Assembly: GCF_020382885.2 (NCBI RefSeq)
Contig: NC_058506.1
Location: forward strand, 21,735,318 to 21,799,317
Origin: Scatophagus argus
Lineage: Eukaryota; Chordata; Actinopteri; Scatophagidae
Length of the DNA: 64,000 bases
Direction of reading: 5' to 3'
The notes below the pieces were generated by a model, which did no database searches, was not told the origin of the DNA, and saw only the letters and a program-made list of their open reading frames with translations. Of the stretch, positions 57,993 to 64,000 are shown piece after piece. Position 1 is the first letter of the stretch, and each line of letters opens with the position of its first letter. A program made the position numbers and the translations under genes.

Positions 57993-59133
57993 TGGCATTA
58001 TTTTCCTGCAAAAAATATAAAAAAAACGCAAGCATCAAAGAATCACATGTACAGAACTTAATTTACACACAATTAGAAAAGAACATAATTGCAATGTTTG
58101 CTTTCAAACTCGTTTTCCCGCCGGTGAAGAATCAAGAACAACATGTTTAAAGTCGTGCTGCACGTTTGCGGGTCAAAGCAGACTGCGCAGTCGCAAAGCA
58201 GACAGCGCAGTCGCTTGGTGTTGTGGCTTCGTGCAGCTTTTCTAACGACAGCAGGACGACGTCAGAACCTGACGTTTGTACGACTTAAAACTCAGTGGGG
58301 AAAAACAAAAACGCCGCTATGTTGCAAGTCATCTGGGCAGCAACGAAATGTACAGTTTCACAATAACCTCAGCACATCATATTCACAAAAGGGGCCCTCG
58401 AAGGAGCGAACCAGAGAAGCTGCATGTCTTCCCTTAATGCAGAGCAGGGCTGAAATCATCCTGGAATAACACTGACTCTGACCACGGATGTGCAGGACCG
58501 TCAGCAGTGCGGGATGTGTTACCTGTGGCGAACACGCTAAACATGCACAAACGCTGGAACACCCCTTCAAGGCCCGACCAGCTCTCAGGAGAAACAAAGA
58601 AAACACACACAGCAAACCGAAGAAAGATAAAAAAAAACCAAAAAACAAATTCAGTGTATGATGCATCCTCAAAACAGGCACAGCAGACGGCTAAACTCTG
58701 ACCTTATCGCCTTCAGTAACAGTCCAAGGCCACCACGAGCAGGTCTGTACACTACATGTATTTACAAAGAGCACGAGGGCCTGACAGCAGTGTGTGTGAC
58801 CGATCAGCAGTGTTCGCATCACCCCGAGCTTCAGTGTCTCCCGGTGTGGATTCATCACTTTTCTGCTAAATTAAAACCCATGTGGACGGATCGACGTGCA
58901 CACGACCCAGACGAAATGAAAATATGAGTGCCAAAACATCTTAAATAACAAAATATATATAATATATACACTTTCATAAAGAGAAAGAAAACAAACAAAA
59001 GGTGCACGTGAAACGACATCGTACACACACTGAACCACTGCCGAGAGCTGAACGCAGCACAAAACAAACGGAGAAACTGAACGTCAACGGAGCAAACATT
59101 CAGTCAAAACAAAACACACATCTGTACATAGAT

Positions 59134-59170
<37 letters not shown>

Positions 59171-59273
59171 AATCTACTGAATGATGAGCATGATGGGGGG
59201 GAGTCCAGATTGTGATGTCGTGTTAACTCTGCAGGTCTCAGATCAGTGGATGCGTCTATGGGCTCCTCTGCTC

Positions 59274-59328
<55 letters not shown>

Positions 59329-60599
59329 CACACGCACACACTGTCTGCTGGCTTCATGTGTTCCGCCTCCTCCCGCTGGACGTCTCTGCTGGGACTTTAC
59401 TGGAGGGACAGAGGAAGAGGAGGACGTCAGTGTAAACACCAGCTTCACATGGACAAACTGCCATCATGAGCGACTCGTCATGTCCAACTGTGAGCTGCAC
59501 TTAAAGGGAAATTCCACTTTATTCCCACAGCTGTGGCCATCATTTCTATTGGGAATAAAAACATTGCAGTTCAGCTGATTGCTGGGATCAGGAAACGCAG
59601 ACAGTGAAGTGATTACTCGGACTGTAACGGACTGATGTGCGGCTTCGTGTTTTACTGTGAAGAACTGCATTCATCCTGAGCCACGCGACAGCAGCCAGTC
59701 AGAGCAGCCAGCTGTCGCGGTTTTGGCCTCAGAGTTTGGCTTATTTCCACATTTCAGCACGCGAAACGGCTCCATTAACATTTCAGAGCGTAAAACACAC
59801 AGTTTGTGTTGCTGTAGTTCACACACACACACAAAACCACAGAACAAACTGAACGTGTGTCGAGTTCTGTTCCTGCTGCGATGCTCCGTTTCCTGTCCAT
59901 TACAAACTGAAATGTCGGCGACAGGGCAGCCTGCGCGCCAACGCTGACCCTCACAAACTGATTAAGTGTCCCCTGAATGCGACAGGAAGTGCTTGCATCA
60001 TATCTGAATTAGTCCATCTCAGTGCGCTCACTTTAATGAAGTACTCTGCTGCTACGACAAACTTTTCCCCGTTTTGTGTTGAACGTCGTCTGCATGTGAT
60101 GTTGGGATACACAACAGCCACATGGTGTTTACTTTCATGCCTCTGTGACATTAACTCTGCTCGCTCGCTCGCCGCTGATAGCAGCTATTTCAGCTATTCC
60201 CAGCCACGCAAGCGGCATTAAAGCATGAGATACGGCTGAAAAACATGGGAGCTTCCCTTTAAAATGACAAACACGTTCTGTATTTGACCTCAGCTCCTGT
60301 CTGTTTGTATCAGACATCCTCACATCATCAGAATTTGTTTTCTGCACGCTGGCAGCTGGTGCGCGTTGATTTCTAACTTTTAAATAATTGATGCAAAAGC
60401 TGCGGTTATTAACCCAAAACACATCACATATCGAACCTTCAAACAGCTTCTGCGGGGATGTTGCTCGTGTAAAGTGAGCCGATTCTGCATCCCCTCACAG
60501 AAAAACCTTTCTGAGGGTTTTTCTCCAGCTTCTCCCTCAAGACAAACGCCACGTTTTGGCTCCCCGTGGTGGCTCTTAAGGCTTCGGGTCTGTTCTCAC
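57993..60599 (-). other. mcam: mcam 3' UTR and possible terminal exon (inferred)
   Basis: Between the last recognised mcam exon and the poly(A) signal. The human protein ends with a short separate segment (GEKYIDLRH) after the position where the exon at 60600-60717 stops, but I could not find a matching terminal exon. If intron sequence is retained, the frame continues VRTDPKP and stops at 60576-60578. The region holds a (TG)n tract at 59137-59167 and a (CA)n tract at 59277-59341. Confidence 0.45.
59137..59341. repeat. Facing (TG)n and (CA)n microsatellites in the mcam 3' region
   Basis: (TG)n at 59137-59167 and (CA)n with two CG interruptions at 59277-59341, about 110 bp apart. In an mcam transcript (minus strand) they would read as a UG tract followed by a CA tract. 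Confidence 0.9.
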
Positions 60600-62876
60600 C
60601 TGCTCATTAGGGCCTTTTTTGTCTCCATTGACGGCCTTTAGGAGCACAGCCTCCTCATTCTTCGCGTTGGTCTTCATCTCCACGACGATATCGTCTTTGG
60701 TGGTTTTCTCTTTGGTGCTGCAGGCAGAAACAAAAGCCGACTGCATTGGGACTGAGTATCCTTCAAATCCTATTCCTCTTAAATGTGTGTTTTATTTTTT
60801 TAAAAAAAAAGCTGAGCACTTTTCTAATTCCACTGTAGCTTTGGGCCAAATGTGTCAGGGACTATTTTCAACAGCGTATTAATACAGATTGGGGCAGCCG
60901 TGGCCTAGAGGTCGGAGAAGCGGCTTGTGATTGGAAGGTCGCTGGTTCAATTCCCCCACCGGACGGGCAGGAAACATTTGAGTGTGGTGGAGTGATAATG
61001 TCCCCACCCCCCATTAGCCGGCTGATGTGCCCTTGAGCAAGGCACTTAACCCCCAATATGCTCCCCGGGCGCTTGATGCTGCCCACTGCTCCTGTGTGTG
61101 TTTCACTGCATGTTGCAGGTGTGTGTGTTTCAATCAGTGATGGGTCAAATGCAGAAAAGTAATTTCCCAGCTCGGGATTAATAAAGTAACTTAAATTAAA
61201 ATTTGGTGTTCAGGTGAGTAGGTGCCGCATCAGGATGACATTTTAATAGTTTTTGGACGACAATGAGCTCAGAGGCACATACAGTGGTATGCAAAAGCTT
61301 GGGCCCCCTTAGGGTCTCCTCAGGGCATCACTTTGTCACTTGCTGAGCTTTTGAAGCAGCAACTTCATTTCAACATGTTATACCTTATGGGAAGAAACAT
61401 TTCAGTAGTGAAATAATCTCTATTGGCCCAACAGAAACATTTTTAAGTGCATTTAAACAAAAACAGGCGCATGCATAAATTTGGGCACCCCAAAGAAATA
61501 ATCCCATTAATATTTAGTAGAGCCTCCTTTTGCTGCAATAACAGCCTGTAGACGCCCCCATATCCACAGACCAGTCCCTGAAGACTGGCAGGTGGTATTT
61601 TGGCCCATACAAAACACCTCCAGTTCAGTCTGGTTTCAGCCTGCTTCAAATCAATCCATACATTTTCAGTGATGTTGGGCTCTGGGGACTGGGAACATCC
61701 TACTTGTGCTTCTGCATGAATCCCTTGGTGGATTCTGAACAGTGCTTAGGATCATTGTCCTGCTAAAAAATACAACCCCGGCATAGTCTGCTGATACTGA
61801 GAGGAATCCATGTGGCCCTCAACTTCAACAAGGTTTCCAGTACCTGTGCTAGCCACACAGCCCCATAACATGATGGACCCTCCACCAAATTTCACAGCAG
61901 GCAATAAGTTCTTCTCAAGGAATCCAGTGTGTGTTTTTAGCTTTTCCTGGTGCAAAGGTGAACAACTACACCATCAGCAGCCAGATGTTCTTGTAGTTCT
62001 CTGGAGGTGGTCTGTGGCTTGTCTGTGGCCATGCTAACTGTTCTTCCTCTGTGCCTTTCCTGTATTTTTTTCAGCCTAACACATCTCTCCTTCACAGTGA
62101 CTGCTCCTGTGGCCTTCCCTTTCTGTACCACCTTTCTGACAGTGGAGACACAGTGCAAACCTTCCACATAATTTCTCCTAACTCATAATAAAGAATGATC
62201 TTAGTTTTAGGTCAGTGGAGAGTTGTTTAGAGGCCCCCATGTTCCCCCATCATTTCTAAGAAAGAAACCAGGACAAGCACAGCCAGCAGTTAAATAGCCG
62301 CTGTCATGATTGATTCCACCTGTCTCTGCAACTGAAGCTCCAACGAGCTAATCAAGGCAACCTGTCATCTCTAAATCCTACAGGTCTTGAAATGAATGTG
62401 ATTAAAAGGGTGCCCAAACTTTTAGACATTACATTTTTTCACATTTTATTTTATTATAATAAAACTATGTAATGCTACTCTAAGAATGTCAGTCTGGACA
62501 CCCTCAAATGTCTTCATCTCTGGAGGAAAACAAACCTTGCTGCTGTGATCTTCTCTTGTAAAGGCAGAGCAAATGATCGTGAAGTCTCAGAGGGGTGCAC
62601 AAAGTTTTGCATACCGCTGTAGGTTTAGGACCTATCGGGTTCTGGATTTGGTCTGGTGTTTGCTGACAGAAAGAAGAACGTCCTCAGACTGTCCCCTAAA
62701 TCACGTTTCTGTGTTGTCAAGCAGACTTAGGAGACGCAGCACTCACATGTCCTGTTTCCCTGAGCGTCCACACGGGATCTTCCCCTTCTTGTGCAGGAAG
62801 TAAAGAACGCTGCCGAGGATGGCGAGCAGCAACAGGCTCAGTATGATCACCACGATGATGACGCCGCTGCCCTCGG
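60600..62876 (-). CDS. mcam: Melanoma cell adhesion molecule (CD146), C-terminal exons, partial
   Basis: MCAM is an immunoglobulin-superfamily adhesion receptor of endothelium. Two minus-strand exons are visible. Exon 62747-62876 encodes the membrane span (GVIIVVIILSLLLLAILGSV) and juxtamembrane YFLHKKGKIPCGRSGKQD, very close to human (LYFLYKKGKLPCRRSGKQE). Exon 60600-60717 encodes the cytoplasmic tail (DDIVVEMKTNAKNEEAVLL...NGDKKGPNEQ), aligning with human SELVVEVKSDKLPEEMGLL...GDKRAPGDQ. They join in phase at KQD-I-TKEK. The Ig-domain exons lie beyond the right edge. The convergent cbl-mcam arrangement is the same as on human 11q23.3. The intron between the two exons holds a SINE and a Tc1-like element. 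Which teleost paralogue (mcama or mcamb) this is cannot be told. Confidence 0.88.
60891..61200 (+). repeat. tRNA-derived SINE copy 2, near full length, in an mcam intron
   Basis: Begins GGGGCAGCCGTGGCCTAGAGG (box-A-like), followed by box-B-like GGTTCAATTCCC, the shared body TGTGCCCTTGAGCAAGGCAC, and ends GGGATTAATAAAGTAACTT. It matches the copy at 11004-11339 closely but has the 5' head that the other lacks. It lies antisense to mcam. No clear target-site duplication was identified. Confidence 0.85.
61282..62619 (-). mobile_element. Tc1/mariner DNA transposon, internally deleted and decayed
   Basis: A 1,338-bp element with terminal inverted repeats: CAGTGGTATGCAAAAG at the left, and CAGCGGTATGCAAAAC read from the right end. 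It is flanked on both sides by TA, the Tc1/mariner target duplication. Transposase remnants read on the minus strand: an N-terminal part with GKATGAVTVKERC and KPQTTSRELQEHL (about 62167-61940), then KFGGGSIMLWGCVAS (about 61880), then a QQDNDPKH-type remnant near 61755. The stretch normally between the HTH domain and KFGGGS (roughly 80-90 residues) is missing, and the frame is interrupted, so it is not autonomous. It sits in the mcam intron about 80 bp from the SINE. Confidence 0.88.
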
Positions 62877-64000
62877 CTGCACAGACACACAGACAGAGAC
62901 GGACGGAGACAGAGACGAAGACAGAGAGACCACTCAGTCAGGCAGTGAGTCTTACCACACAGGACAGCGTGACAACAGTGTGAGCAAAGCCTTGACTTGA
63001 CCGTTCAACAGCCGAACCTTCTGCCGACCATTTGATTAACTGTTGCTCGATAAAGTCTGTGCTGTGTTGAAAGACGTGGGACGTTTAGGAGCTTCCTGTT
63101 AGACCTGAGGATGAGCAAACACCTGCTCTGGACCAGTGAACGCGTCGCGTGCTGAACTGAACTGTCATCTTTCAGTCGCATTTAAACAAACTCAGATTAC
63201 ACTTTTTATCCCGAACGAAAAGAATGAACATTTTCATCAGGTTTAGTGAAATGTTTTCATCATATTTTTAATGGCAGCTGTCTCACTTTGAGCTACAGTT
63301 TAACACTTCATATCATGTGGTCACAAAGACCTTCGTGTTGCCAACACTTCAGCTCTAAAATGGCGGAGAAGACGCAGCATGTGACACGTGACAGATACTT
63401 TTCCCACATGCTTCACGCTTACCAGGTCTGCCTGGGACAGAATCATCCCTCTTGCACGACATAAAAGTGGTGCGATTTTCTGGATTTTATTTGCTTCTGC
63501 TGCTCTGAATTTTCCAAATCAACGGGACCGAGACGGCGTCACTCGCTTTACGGTTCTGAGAGTCATAAAACAGTGATGCCATCCACTCCTGAAGGAGATC
63601 TGCACTGCTTAAGCCAACGTATGAGCTTCTATTGTGAGATCACGAGGGGTTAAATCAGCCTCTAACAGCCTCAGCAAACAGCCAGGAGAGCAGCCCAGCG
63701 TTTAACTTGTGCGAGCGACGAGATATTTTTGAAACGCTCTTTATTTCCCCGTTGCATTTCCCCTCAGGCTCGTGAAGGTTTTAATGGTACGAAGTGACTG
63801 CTCAGATAAAGTCAGAAAGTTTCCCCCCTCGTTATTCTTCACCGCAGCTTCACCTGGCGTTTAAACATCCACTATAAAACACAAGACCGTCTGGAAAAGT
63901 CAGTAAAAGCTGGACACTGTGTTCTCATGTGTTTGTTTAAAAAAATTTGGGCACAAACAAGTAATGTTTTCAGTAGCGCAGAGTGTTGGTGTGCGTTTTG
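62877..64000. other. mcam: mcam intron at the window edge
   Basis: Minus-strand intron upstream of the transmembrane exon. I found no Ig-domain exon or recognised repeat in these 1.1 kb; the next mcam exon should lie beyond the window. Confidence 0.5.

Noticed and set aside
59214-59270. Candidate terminal mcam exon (minus strand, containing EPIDASTDLR)
   Set aside because: The likely acceptor gives the wrong phase or an immediate stop, and the resemblance to the human YIDLR end is too weak.
60891-60965. tRNA-like box A and box B
   Set aside because: Part of a SINE head with a SINE body and tail; no cloverleaf was convincing, so it is not called as a tRNA gene.

Overview
The window looks like nuclear DNA from a ray-finned fish, most likely a percomorph teleost. 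Genes are compact and intron-rich (introns often 70-300 bp), (TG)n/(CA)n microsatellites are frequent, and there are tRNA-derived SINE copies, a LINE-like tail and a decayed Tc1/mariner element. Seven protein-coding genes are supported by exon chains with splice sites and by residue-level resemblance to vertebrate families recalled from memory; no database search was possible. No CRISPR array, tRNA or rRNA gene, or virus-derived element was recognised.

Layout. 1-2098: upstream DNA and a TATA/CCAAT promoter. 2099-3929 (+): an alpha-tubulin gene. 4563-4993 (+): smim8, a small single-pass membrane protein. 5815-11736 (-): ddx51, a nucleolar DEAD-box helicase for ribosome assembly. It is head to head (567 bp between start codons) with 12303-32051 (+): cenpe, the kinesin-7 motor of the kinetochore, in 58 coding exons (2,713 residues by my exon chain). 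33470-38890 (-): lrwd1 (ORCA), an origin-recognition-complex partner, with an untranslated first exon near 40150-40200. It is head to head with 40524-42701 (+): alkbh4, an Fe(II)/2-oxoglutarate demethylase. 44088-53588 (+): cbl, a RING E3 ubiquitin ligase, with a 3' UTR of up to about 3.5 kb. 57987-62876 (-): the 3' end of mcam (CD146), convergent with cbl and running out of the window.

The genes are not an operon or pathway. Four of them (alpha-tubulin, cenpe, lrwd1, alkbh4) serve the cytoskeleton, mitosis or chromatin, but the stronger pattern is shared promoters (ddx51/cenpe and lrwd1/alkbh4). The lrwd1-alkbh4 and cbl-mcam pairs are also neighbours in human, on two different chromosomes, so this window joins several ancestral linkage blocks.

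The most interesting structure is inside cenpe. The coiled-coil stalk is built from a few exon module types (28, 39, about 53 and 74-78 residues), all in phase 0-0. An ordered block of modules occurs twice in tandem, and the last two exons of each copy, with the 168-bp intron between them, are almost identical (2 mismatches in the intron). That indicates very recent duplication or gene conversion. I found no convincing undescribed molecular system beyond this.
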